A DNA stretch of 29,961 bases from contig WKLE02005293.1 in assembly GCA_014885115.2 (NCBI GenBank), forward strand, positions 1 through 29,961, given 5' to 3'. Positions 19,070 through 27,717 of the stretch are shown here, piece by piece. Source of the DNA: Asterionellopsis glacialis. Its lineage: Eukaryota > Bacillariophyta > Plagiogrammaphyceae > Rhaphoneidales > Asterionellopsidaceae. Under the pieces are notes generated by a model. It saw only the letters and a list, made by a program, of their open reading frames with translations. It was not told the origin of the DNA and ran no database searches. The position numbers and the translations under genes are program-made. The first letter of the stretch is position 1. Each line of letters opens with the position of its first letter.

Positions 19070-19875
19070 CTTACTGTGTGACAAAAACAAAAACAAAAAC
19101 AAAAACAACCACAGGCACCTTTTTTGTTTTTGTCATCCAAAATTGCCCCCTTACCATGTGACAAAAACAAAAAATAATTGGTGATGAGTACAATTTTATT
19201 TTTTTTACAAAACTGAAAGCCAAATATTACAAAAGTGACCTCTTGGTTTTGTACTTGGACAAGGTTGTGACAAAACTGAACATACTGCCACTGTGATACT
19301 CTTGCATAAAATCCATATCCCTATCTTGACTAAACATGCCTAGGACTTTGTTGTAACTGGATGATGTGAAACCACAATCAAAATCATGACTGTGACAAGA
19401 AGACAACAATAAACCTTTCATTTTGATGGTAGCTGATGATGTTGGTGGATCTTCATCTGTGTTCTGTGTTGGTGTTTACATGGACATAGACACAGATATC
19501 AACACAAAATCACAAATTTTGTGGAAGAGTCAGTCACGACAATTGTAAAAACACATAGCAATAAACCAACTCTCCTCTTTTTTGGTCTTTTTGTTTGCCA
19601 TCTATTTGTATGATGCTTGGAAGATTGTTGTTTCTGACTTTTTTCTCCATGAAGTAAAAAATGATTGTGTCAATTGTCATGGTGGGTTGACCAAAATCAA
19701 ATCCTAATCGCAAAAGGTACCATACACACAGATAGCCATCCTACATTATGACTAGCAATAACAAAGTTATGCATCCATATGGAACATGAAGGACCAAGAT
19801 AGACAGATTTTGAAGGAATCTGATTGGTCTAGATATTTTCCAACCCTGGCATTTTTGTTTTTGTCACACAGTAAG
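19070..19875. repeat. Block bounded by 24-base inverted repeats
   Basis: The left arm, starting CTTACTGTGTGACAAAAAC at 19070-19093, is the exact inverse of the right arm at 19852-19875, which ends GTCACACAGTAAG. Half of the arm is CAAAAA-rich, so only about 14 bases are complex. A partial third copy (CTTACCATGTGACAAAAAC) lies at 19149. The inside has one short minus-strand frame (19227-19421) without homology. It may be a small non-autonomous transposon or a nested inverted repeat. Confidence 0.4.
19081..19108 (+). repeat. (CAAAAA)n microsatellite
   Basis: Four to five tandem ACAAAA units directly inside the left arm of the inverted repeat. Confidence 0.7.
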
Positions 19876-21040
19876 GCTGAAATTTGGTGCTCTTTGACAA
19901 AACTGAAATTGGTCTGCTAGTAGTTGGAAATGGAAACAGGTTCAGTTTTTTTTTGTGCACTAAGGATTGGCCTTGGATTGTTTTTTTTATCGTGATGTTG
20001 AAATAGACCCACATATTTTCCCAGCAATCCCTTTCAATATTGTACTAAAACAACAGTACGATCATATTTGTTGTGGTCTGCTTTGTCATAATGATAAACC
20101 ATTGAAGAGGAGAACTGCATTTAATAGCACTGGCAGTCCAGTCACAAGAAAAAAGAACTTTTCTTTTTTCAATAAATTCCCTAAGAAGACTTTATTAGTA
20201 TAGCTTGTATTTATTATAGTACTACCTGTAAATATCATTGACAAATATTTATTGCTTTTCTTTGTGAATGGATAGTTGCTTGTGCATTTCTGTACATTTC
20301 CATTCATGTGCCCAATTTTGATTTTATTTGTGTGAAAGTATATGCTTAGTCAAATTTTAAACTATGCCAGTTATGCAGAGATGCAACCAGAGTGTGCACA
20401 ATTATTTTGCATTATCACCAGCTATACATGTTTGACTTTGTTGTGTGCTCTGACACATTTTTGATTAGAGAAAGGCATTTTTTTTTTCTTCCCCAGACAA
20501 ATAAATATCATGCTCCTTGCTCCTTGCTCCTGGTAGCAAAATAAGTGTTACTACTACCATAGATACACATCCCTTCCACCAAACCTTTCAAAATACATAG
20601 CTAGTACTAGTATATGCATAGTAGGAGAGAGGTAGTGGGGGGAAAAGGAGACCCAAAAGAACTAGGAGAAGGAGCACACCATGATTTTTGGGTATTTAGC
20701 ATTTTTACAAATTCTCACACAGATCTGGTAGGTGATATTCTGTACTGATGTCAACATCCTTGGAGCTACCACCAGCATATGCTCATTAGTAAATTTGAAA
20801 ATACTCATCTCTGGCCAAGAAAAAAATTATATGATTTGAATTTCTTGCATGACAAAGAATCATGACATACACAAGAATTAAGTTTAATTTTTAAATAGTT
20901 CCAACAGAAGAAGGTGTTCTAAAATTACCTGAAAAACAGGATGATGCCACTGGTGATAGAGCCCCAAATTATTGCTACTATGTTGTTGGCTTTCAAAAAA
21001 TAAATTGCAACCCCCCTACAGACAAGAAAAATGAAATGGT
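19876..21040. other. AT-rich stretch without a recognised gene
   Basis: Only short frames. A small tandem repeat of GCTCCTT lies near 20511-20530. No domain or RNA gene is recognised. Confidence 0.4.
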
Positions 21041-21049
21041 CTTGTTTTT

Positions 21050-21170
21050 TCCAAGCTTGAAATTTCTTACTTGCACCAAAAATTCAAGCTTGAGCTAAGA
21101 GATGTTTCCTCTTGTTTAATGATGACATTATGACAACATCAATAGAAGTCCTACACAAGTATATTGGTAC
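21050..21170. repeat. Dispersed repeat copy, inverted orientation, with CAAGCTTG cores
   Basis: Contains CCAAGCTTGAAATTTCTTA, then AAAATTCAAGCTTGAGC, then GATGACATTATGACA. This is the reverse order of the blocks in the copies at 18439 and 23536, so the element is inverted here. Confidence 0.5.
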
Positions 21171-21656
21171 AATTTCTGTAGGCCATTCAGAAAATTTCCA
21201 CCTTATGTAGCCAAATAGGAAAAGTGCCAATTTTTAAATCTCAAAATTCCCAATTTTGGTAATAAATCCCAAGCTTCTTGAATAAGAAATGCAAAATTTT
21301 TTATTTATGTGTGCTGGGGACTACACAAAGAATAAGAAAGTATTGTGATGGTATAAAATGATCAAGAACCAACAATTCTTAATCTGCAATTGAATCTACC
21401 ACGCACATTCTTGTAGATAAGTCACAGACAACATTCACACAGAGAGCAAGGGCACAATGATAGAGAGCATGGACATGATGATAAATATGATTGGAGGGAG
21501 ATCCATCTACTCCTTGTACTGTACCATCAAGAATTCAAGAAATTAAATGTGGTGTTGAATTACATCATGACAAAAGCAACAGGGAGTAGTTTTGGCAAGT
21601 TTAAAATGGCTTTTATTGGACACTTTTTTCAAGCTTGTCCATATAATGTTACTTTT

Positions 21657-22395
21657 ACATTTGTATACATTTCTCAACAATCAACTTGAAAGTGACAACA
21701 AATTAATCTTGAACAGAATATAGGTCTGAGGGAGATGCTGTATGACACAAGAATGAGGTTATAACTCTAATTTCAAAAGAAGTTATGATCCAAAATGTCA
21801 CAGGTAACAAAAAGCACAAAGCAAGTATGTCATAAATTTATGTTTGTATACATTTATCAACAACCAACTTAAAAGTGACAACAAATTATAATGACCTTGA
21901 ATCTATGTTTGATATAGAGAAACTTCACAAAACAAGAACAGTTTGTAAGTCCAAATATCAAAGAACTTACAAACAAAACCATTACAGTATAAAAACTAAA
22001 AATATGCAGCCAGTCTTAACATTACCACATTTTTATACATTGCTCTACAACCAACCTAAAAATAGTTGCAAATTGTATGCTGAAGAGCAAATTCATTAAT
22101 TGGAGATAATTTATGAAAAAAGAATGATTTTGTAACTCCAATTACAAAAGCAGTTACAATCAAAATGGTCCCCTAAAATCATGCTTGTACACGCTGCTCA
22201 ACAACCAACTTGAAAGTAAATAATACATTTGTGTTGAACAGAATCTGGATTGATTGGAGATATTTTTTGAACAAGAATGAGGCTGTAACTCCAGTTCCAA
22301 AAGAAGTTATGACCAAAAACATTACAGGATAAAACTGAAAAATATGCAGCTTGTCATAAATTTACATTTGTATATATTATACATGCTCTTAAATT
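21657..22395. repeat. Imperfect ~183-base tandem repeat, four copies plus a partial fifth
   Basis: Units start near 21657, 21840, 22027, 22180 and 22364 with a TTTGTATACATT-like word, followed by CAACAACCAACTT, AAAGTGACAACAAATT, GGAGAT, AAGAATGAGG, TAACTCCAATT, AAAAGAAGTTATGA and AATATGCAGC. Spacings are 183, 187, 153 and 184 bases, so the third unit carries a deletion. Divergence between units suggests an old array. No coding frame runs through it. Confidence 0.75.
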
Positions 22396-22885
22396 TATGT
22401 ATTCTATTGTTCTTCTTGACATCATAATTGATAAAAAAGTTTTCTTATTGGCTTTTGTGATTTGAATTGGAATACATTTTTGACTAAACTTTGATATCAC
22501 TTTTTTGTGTTGTCAGTATTTTTGGTTGTAAGAACTTATCCAACATTTGAAGTCATATCTACAGGAATCATCTCTCCAGTAATGTAGTGGGTCATAATGC
22601 CAACAATCCTCTATTTTTCTTTCATGGTTGCCAAGATATTTCTTCTTGTGCTTGTATCTTTGGTGTCCAAACAAATAGTTTGGTTCTGTAATTTAATTCA
22701 ATAATTCAGGCAAAAAAGGGAATTCATGTGATCATACAAAAAACAAAATATTATCAACTGTTTGACTCAAAATAATTAACATTGTTCTTCATGTCTTGAA
22801 CAATACCATGTTCAAGTTTGAAAGTAAAAATCTTGCTGGTTGTTGAGAAATAAGTAGGACAAACCTAGATAGTAGAAAAATAATG
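22396..22885. other. Very AT-rich stretch
   Basis: No gene, no clear repeat. Composition is among the most AT-rich in the window by eye. Confidence 0.35.
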
Positions 22886-23041
22886 GTGTTTATTTTTAAT
22901 TATATTGTTTTTCAAATATGACATCACTATGTCATCATTACTTAAGAAACGTTTCTTATTTCAAGCTTGAGTTTTTTGGATTTTTGTAGAAATGCCAAGC
23001 TTGGCAAAAATTGGGCTTCTTATTGGTGAGTGTGGACTGTA
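22886..23041. repeat. Dispersed repeat copy C with CAAGCTTG cores
   Basis: Contains ATGACATCACTATGTCATCAT, then TTATTTCAAGCTTGAGTTTT, then GCCAAGCTTGGC, and ends GTGTGGACTGT. Block order and the GGACTGT end match the copies at 18439-18596 and 23536-23691. Confidence 0.5.
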
Positions 23042-23535
23042 ATATAAGAAATGATGCATCCTCTTGTTGTTCTTTAATATTTGTTTTCAAACTGGGATAT
23101 AATAAGGAAGACAAGATAGAATGAGGACTTTTACACACAAAACCACACAGGTTATTAGAGGGAACAGGAAGAGATTCTTCAAGAGGTTAAGGAAAACAAG
23201 GCAATGGAAGAAGGTAAAGTAAAGAGTAAAGGAACAGATAGGGAAAGAAGAGTATCCTCATTGGAAGATGAAGATTAGGGAACACAGACTTAGCTTAATA
23301 TTATTAGGGATGAAATTATTGAGGAATATATGACAAGTTCAGGATTAAAATTAATATGAACATGGATGAAAGACTGTTGAGTGTAAAAACTTTGTCATCA
23401 CTTAAGGAAAGTACTCAGCCCACCCACCCAATAGCAAATCACTAGTGATAGTACCTGTAGGGTATTAATTCTGCATGTACCAGGTAGAGCCCTCACCAGT
23501 CTTCATGATGTTATGTGATGTCATTCAAGATTTTT
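23042..23535. other. AT-rich stretch, possible dead-element debris
   Basis: 23160-23280 reads as a Glu/Lys-rich open segment (EEILQEVKENKAMEEGK) that ends at a stop and has no recognisable domain. GTACC words occur at 23450-23490. Confidence 0.3.
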
Positions 23536-23691
23536 TAGCCAAAATTTACTTAATATTTTCAAAAATTTGTATGTGATGACATCAGCATATAAGCAACACT
23601 GCAAATTTCAAGCTTGAAATTGCTTTTTTGATTCATTTTTCAAGCTTGACCTTGTGAAACATGCGTTGCTTATTATGTGGACTGTACAGTA
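23536..23691. repeat. Dispersed repeat copy B enclosing an ATAAGCAAC..GTTGCTTAT element
   Basis: Starts CAAAATTTACTTAATATT and ends GTGGACTGT, aligning with copy A. Its inner part, 23589-23673, has perfect 9-base inverted ends (ATAAGCAAC and GTTGCTTAT) and two cores, AATTTCAAGCTTGAAATT and TTTTTCAAGCTTGACC. The inner element is the inverse of 8687-8776, so it may move independently of the longer repeat. Confidence 0.65.
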
Positions 23692-23999
23692 TCTTGGTTC
23701 TCAATTAATGTACTTGCTATCAAATGACCTTGCTTTTCAACGGCATCTCATTTTTGTATGGTTAGCACTTGTTCTTTCTTGCATACAAGGGTGGCTCATT
23801 AACAACTTACTCTTGTTGCAGGTACAGGAGCATCTGGATGGTTCACTAATACCATAATTTGTTCTGAATTGTGCTGAGTTGTCTGAGTTCAGTCAACTTG
23901 GTTCTTAATTTTTATAAAATTATTGTCAAAAATCCGAAAACGTTGACTCAACATGTCTAAACTGTGCCACCGTACGTGCGTCTCCCCAGTAAACAAAAA
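23692..23999. other. Intergenic stretch upstream of the acidic-protein gene
   Basis: A 67-codon plus-strand frame (23654-23857) begins inside a repeat and is not supported as a gene. Nothing else recognised. Confidence 0.35.
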
Positions 24000-24045
24000 G
24001 GCGCGCCATTTTTTTTCCATGGGTGGAAAAAATTTGCGCGCCATT
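24000..24045. promoter_or_regulatory. Paired GCGCGCC sites upstream of the acidic-protein gene
   Basis: GGCGCGCC at 24000-24007 followed by CATTTTTTTT, and a second TTTGCGCGCCATTTG at 24032-24046. The repeated GCGCGCCATTT pair differs by little from E2F-type sites (TTTSGCGC), which is suggestive only. The pair lies about 170-215 bases before the ATG at 24214, so a proximal promoter role is reasonable. Confidence 0.4.
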
Positions 24046-24070
24046 TGACACGCTTTTCATAGAAAAAAAC

Positions 24071-24214
24071 ATGAACCCATTGCTAGTGGTTTCGTCGTTC
24101 AGCCTTCCACACTTTCTTCACAATTTTACAAAGTTTCCATTGCACTCTCTCTTCAGCAAGTCCACCTATCTTGTTGTTTTAAAAACAAAGCCGCTACGAA
24201 CATCACTGCCATAA
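24071..24214 (+). other. Upstream open frame overlapping the next start as TAATG
   Basis: A 47-codon ATG frame (MNPLLVVSSFSLPHFLHN...) whose stop TAA shares a base with the ATG of the acidic-protein gene. It may be a uORF in the 5' leader. The transcription start is not visible, so it may also be untranscribed. Confidence 0.3.
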
Positions 24215-24570
24215 TGAGCTCCGACCAAGAAAATTTGAACTCAGATGAATTGAACTACCGTGATCAAGATGAATACGATAGCTCTGAGGATGAGGACTAT
24301 GTACCAACCGGCGAAGAGGAATACGATGATGAAGATGAAGAGGCAGAATACGAAGATGAAGGCGATAGCGCTGAACCAGATGATGCATCCCGAGTTCTTG
24401 ATGAGCTGGTTGAAATGTTCGTCAGTAACACCGGTCGTGCTCCTACAGAAGAAGAAATGCAGGAATGGATAGAAGCCATGAAGTCTTTGGTCGTATCTCA
24501 GGAAGGGGAAGAGACTACTGGAGAAAACGCCGTTGCCGTTGCCGTTGGTCCACCTAGTGCCAGCGAGTAA
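24214..24570 (+). CDS. Small highly acidic protein, possibly a histone-binding factor
   Basis: 118 aa from ATG 24214. Residues ~10-60 are Asp/Glu-rich with interspersed Tyr: EDEDYVPTGEEEYDDEDEEA, then EYEDEGD. The block EDEDYVP.G.EY closely resembles the N-terminus of CFDP1/Swc5 (BCNT) proteins, where an acidic-aromatic DEF/Y motif binds H2A-H2B. Residues ~62-95 form a predicted amphipathic helix pair: RVLDELVEMFVSNTGR, then APTEEEMQEWIEAM. The tail is Ala/Val/Glu-rich. The C-terminal BCNT domain is absent and the protein is far shorter than Swc5, so it is not that protein. Inference: a small nuclear histone chaperone or an acidic regulatory protein; confidence in the gene is good, in the role low. 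It has no neighbour in a shared pathway. Confidence 0.7.
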   Translation: MSSDQENLNSDELNYRDQDEYDSSEDEDYVPTGEEEYDDEDEEAEYEDEGDSAEPDDASRVLDELVEMFVSNTGRAPTEEEMQEWIEAMKSLVVSQEGEETTGENAVAVAVGPPSASE

Positions 24571-24985
24571 AGGAATAATCATTGTAATCTAGTCTATATT
24601 TTTTAATCAGGGAAAGAAATAAGTGATAGTCGCATGTCAAGTGTTTCTTTTTCTTCTTGTCATAGTCGTGTTTTTGTTCAAAAGGTTTGTCCATTCAATT
24701 GTCTTTCTTTCAGCCAGTCAATGCGTAAATTGGCAATGTAGCAGAAATCAGATTGTATGATGTAGGCGAGTTGGTATTGAAGGAGGACTAGTTAACTTTT
24801 TTGGATTGAGTTTTTCTTATTTTCAGCAATTAGTTTGCTGGCACCATGGCGTAGCTTTGTAGGTTGTACTAAACCGGTACACATACAATGAAATAGATCA
24901 TTCATGTATGGCAATTTTGTGAATAATTCATACTGAGATTCCATCTACTGGGTGCTTTGATATGCTTTTCTTGAAACATGAATCT
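24571..24985. other. Convergent 3' intergenic spacer
   Basis: Lies between the ends of the acidic-protein gene (+) and the deacetylase gene (-). No gene or repeat recognised. Confidence 0.4.
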
Positions 24986-26329
24986 TCAATCCAATAACAA
25001 AGCTTTGATGGTTTCAACTACAGCATCAGGCATGTTGCCTCCTCCAGCCATTTTATTAAGTTGATAACCACCTTCTAATCCAAAGACAATATTAGCTGTC
25101 TTTTCTTGCCGATTAATTTCTTCTATCAAACACTTTGTAATTCTTCCAAAGTCCTTTGCTTGTAGACTAACACTGGCTAATTCATCACTGTCCAAAGCAT
25201 CGTACCCCGCTGACACGATCAACAAGTCAGGTTCCCATTCTGATTCACCTTCTTCCTTTGGTGGAAAGAGGAATGGCAGCACATGATCTTTCAAGGCAGA
25301 TTTATAACCACATGTCCAAGATGTTTCAGCTATAATAGGGACAGTCAAAATATTCTCATGGGCAATGCCACGTTTCTCACCCATGTACGGAAAGGCAGGT
25401 GTTTGATGGATCGATGCGTATCGTATTTGATCTTGACCTTTCACTATATCTACAACACCTTGACCATAATGAACATCCCAATCAAATATCGATACTTGAA
25501 GACCATATTTTTCCGCAGCATGGAGAGCGGCTACTGCACAAAAATTAAAAATACAAAATCCATTTGCCATATTCTTCGTTGCATGGTGTCCAGGTGGTCG
25601 AGTGAGTGCCATACTATGGCTACAACAGGTAGGACTAGGACTAGCAGAAGCAACAGAATGATCCACTGCACGAATCCAAGCGGCTGTAGCACGAAGGCAA
25701 ACATCGTAGGTTTCAGTTGTAATGTAGGTATCATCATCAACACGACCAACAAAACCAAGAGGTGCTTTCCCTTCATCCATACGTTTTTGTTTTGATTCAC
25801 GACACCTTTTTTCAAATCTTGTAACATATTCTTGTGAATGTGCTTTTACAAGCAAAGAACGCGCATAGTCTAATTCCTGCAGAGAAAATGGTTGTCTTTC
25901 GATTGCTTTTTCATCACCCACTGTAGTGGGTTCGGTAGCAACGTCCACGAGATCAAAGTCATCACCATCATGACCTGACGCCTGGCGATACTTTTGCAAT
26001 GCTTCGATACAATCATCAATTCTTTGAGGTTGTTCTGCATGATATTGTAAATCACGATGCCAATGATTCGTCGAGTCAAAATAGATTTGTAAAGAAGAAG
26101 AAGCAAATAACAAGGAACTCACACCATGACAGACGCGTTTTTTTGGTTTCTTATTGTTGATTTTGTGAAATGTCGCGATCCTTTTTTTGGCAAGGCTAGG
26201 ATTCGTTGTTGTCCTCGTCCTCGTTGTTGAAGGCGTCGCAATAAAAGTTGCAGCTACCAGATGGAGAGAAGTAATGACTTGGACAAGCAACACTGTCATG
26301 AACAAAGTCAATTTTTGTATTAAACTCAT
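24986..26329 (-). CDS. Class II-type histone deacetylase family protein, probably plastid-targeted
   Basis: Zinc-dependent deacylase of the arginase/deacetylase fold. Start chosen at ATG 26329-26327 (447 aa) rather than the in-frame ATG 21 codons earlier (26392), because it puts a signal peptide at the N-terminus: MSLIQKLTLFMTVLLVQV, then ITSLHLVAAT/F. Phe follows the cleavage site, and then comes a Ser/Thr/Arg-rich, acid-free stretch (IATPSTTRTRTTT). This is the diatom bipartite plastid presequence. Catalytic features are all present (numbering from the upstream ATG): PPGHHA (His269/His270), FDWDVHYGQG (zinc ligands Asp306, His308), SAGYDA (zinc ligand Asp398), GLEGGYQL (catalytic Tyr443). 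Established parallel: Arabidopsis HDA14 is a class II deacetylase in chloroplasts. The real substrate is unknown; acetyl-lysine on plastid proteins or a polyamine is possible. Confidence 0.9.
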   Translation of the reverse strand: MSLIQKLTLFMTVLLVQVITSLHLVAATFIATPSTTRTRTTTNPSLAKKRIATFHKINNKKPKKRVCHGVSSLLFASSSLQIYFDSTNHWHRDLQYHAEQPQRIDDCIEALQKYRQASGHDGDDFDLVDVATEPTTVGDEKAIERQPFSLQELDYARSLLVKAHSQEYVTRFEKRCRESKQKRMDEGKAPLGFVGRVDDDTYITTETYDVCLRATAAWIRAVDHSVASASPSPTCCSHSMALTRPPGHHATKNMANGFCIFNFCAVAALHAAEKYGLQVSIFDWDVHYGQGVVDIVKGQDQIRYASIHQTPAFPYMGEKRGIAHENILTVPIIAETSWTCGYKSALKDHVLPFLFPPKEEGESEWEPDLLIVSAGYDALDSDELASVSLQAKDFGRITKCLIEEINRQEKTANIVFGLEGGYQLNKMAGGGNMPDAVVETIKALLLD

Positions 26330-26655
26330 GGCATTGAGATTTTTTCGTTTTCTCCCGCGATGTTTATGACATTCGTCACCCAGCGTCAACATTACGTTTT
26401 CGAAGACAAGGGAAGTTTCTCACTTGCAAACTCGGGCTAAAAGAGCAAAAAAATGGCGTTCTAGAGTACCGACCAGATGACTTGACTATTTGCTATTTCA
26501 ATGTTTGTAAGCATCGAGCTCGGTGGTAATTGTTTATATTTTTGCCTGGAAAACGAAGGAGGAAGCTATCCAGAGAAGCAAGCTCAAAGATATCGGCGTA
26601 CAGAAGTCCTGCTCTTACTCCTCTAAAATTGGACAAGTCAAGGACTCTAGAGGAC

Positions 26656-26667
26656 CTCTCTAGAGAG
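26656..26667. repeat. CTCTCTAGAGAG palindrome, copy 3
   Basis: Exact 12-base palindrome preceded by CTCTAGAGGA, a shorter related word. Confidence 0.5.
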
Positions 26668-26807
26668 TTGATGCGATGCTGCGATGCAGCACAGCACCGG
26701 GGAACGTCATCATGTCTGTCTTCGATTAGATTGCTGGGAAATCAAGAAAGATCTGAGACCCGCGAGTCCACGAGTGAGTCGGATGCGCGCTGATGATAAA
26801 CTTGATT

Positions 26808-26825
26808 CCTCTCTCTAGAGAGAGG
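26808..26825. repeat. CTCTCTAGAGAG palindrome, copy 4, extended to 18 bases
   Basis: Perfect 18-base palindrome CCTCTCTCTAGAGAGAGG, the longest member of the family in the window, 25 bases before a GTACC word cluster. Confidence 0.55.
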
Positions 26826-26850
26826 GTCCTCCAGAGAGATATAGTACTAA

Positions 26851-27290
26851 ATACCTGTACCAGGTACAGGTACCTGGTACCACGTAGGTCATACACACAA
26901 TAGGACTTACCTAAGTACTTGGTACTTTATGTGGTACAGTAGACTTCATACCTTGTTTGCTGGCAGGTCCTATTATTCGTTATGGCTCAACATCTGCCGG
27001 GATTGCGAATATACCGGTACCTACAGGCTATGATTTGAACCGAAATAATAAGTCAAGGTTTCTTCGTATGTTTGACATTTTCCAGAACCAGAACTTCCGA
27101 CATTGGCCTTCCCAGAATTTTTAAAAATTCCAGAGGGTGTCAGTTAGTGTCAGCTCCCTTCCCAGGTAGGGTCCTATAAGTACCCGTACGTAGGAATGCT
27201 GTGTAACTGGTACCCCCAGGTACAGTAACACGACTAGCTGTATGTTCTACCAGGTACAAAACATTCTCGTGACTGCAACGTACCTTCATT
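26851..27290. repeat. Second cluster of GTACC/CCAGG words
   Basis: Includes TACCAGGTACAGGTACCTGG at 26858-26877 plus scattered GGTACC, TACCAGGTAC and CCCAGGTA words. Same family as 16324-17040. Confidence 0.6.
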
Positions 27291-27717
27291 ACCAGTGATA
27301 AATATCAGTCGGGCGTTGTATCATTTAGTATTTGTAAAAGCGTTGCACGCGTATTGAAACATTACTGGTATCTATGTATCTAGGACTTCTTATTTACGCT
27401 CGCTTTGATCGGCATCGCGTACCATGCATGTATGGGGTTGTGACGCAACGGAAACAAGAACAAAGGCGCGGGTGAAAGCACCAGTGCCTGGTAGTACCAG
27501 GGGTACAGGGCACGCACTCCGAACGAGCCAAAAACTTAAAACTGTCTACGCTGTGCAAGCATCGAAAGACAGAAACAGAAATTCTAAATTTCATCGCGAA
27601 GTCAGTCCCACCAACGACTTCATAAAAAAATTCCTGTTTTACCACGATGCTAACGCCGTTCGCGAACGTCAAAGAAGAAAAGCATAAAATACATTACAAC
27701 CGACTCAACTCTTAACA

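Larger units (their letters stand above)
26393..27717. other. Divergent intergenic region with palindromes and GTACC words
   Basis: Lies between the deacetylase start (-) and the two-exon gene (+). It holds CTCTCTAGAGAG palindromes (26656-26667, 26808-26825) and a GTACC/CCAGG word cluster at 26850-27290, with more at 27480-27510. Open frames at 26530-26793 and 27424-27687 are not convincing; the latter includes the GTACC words and ends 30 bases before the next ATG. Confidence 0.45.

Noticed and set aside
21657..22395. CRISPR-like array
   Set aside because: Units are ~183 bases, diverged, with no short identical repeat and unique spacers; it is an ordinary tandem repeat.
26330..26392. Upstream ATG of the deacetylase
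   Set aside because: Would place a charged 21-residue extension (KHRGRKRKN) before the signal peptide; the second ATG gives a proper presequence.
27424..27687. 87-codon plus-strand frame 30 bases before the two-exon gene
   Set aside because: Includes GTACC/CCAGG dispersed words that occur in non-coding DNA elsewhere; more likely 5' leader or promoter.
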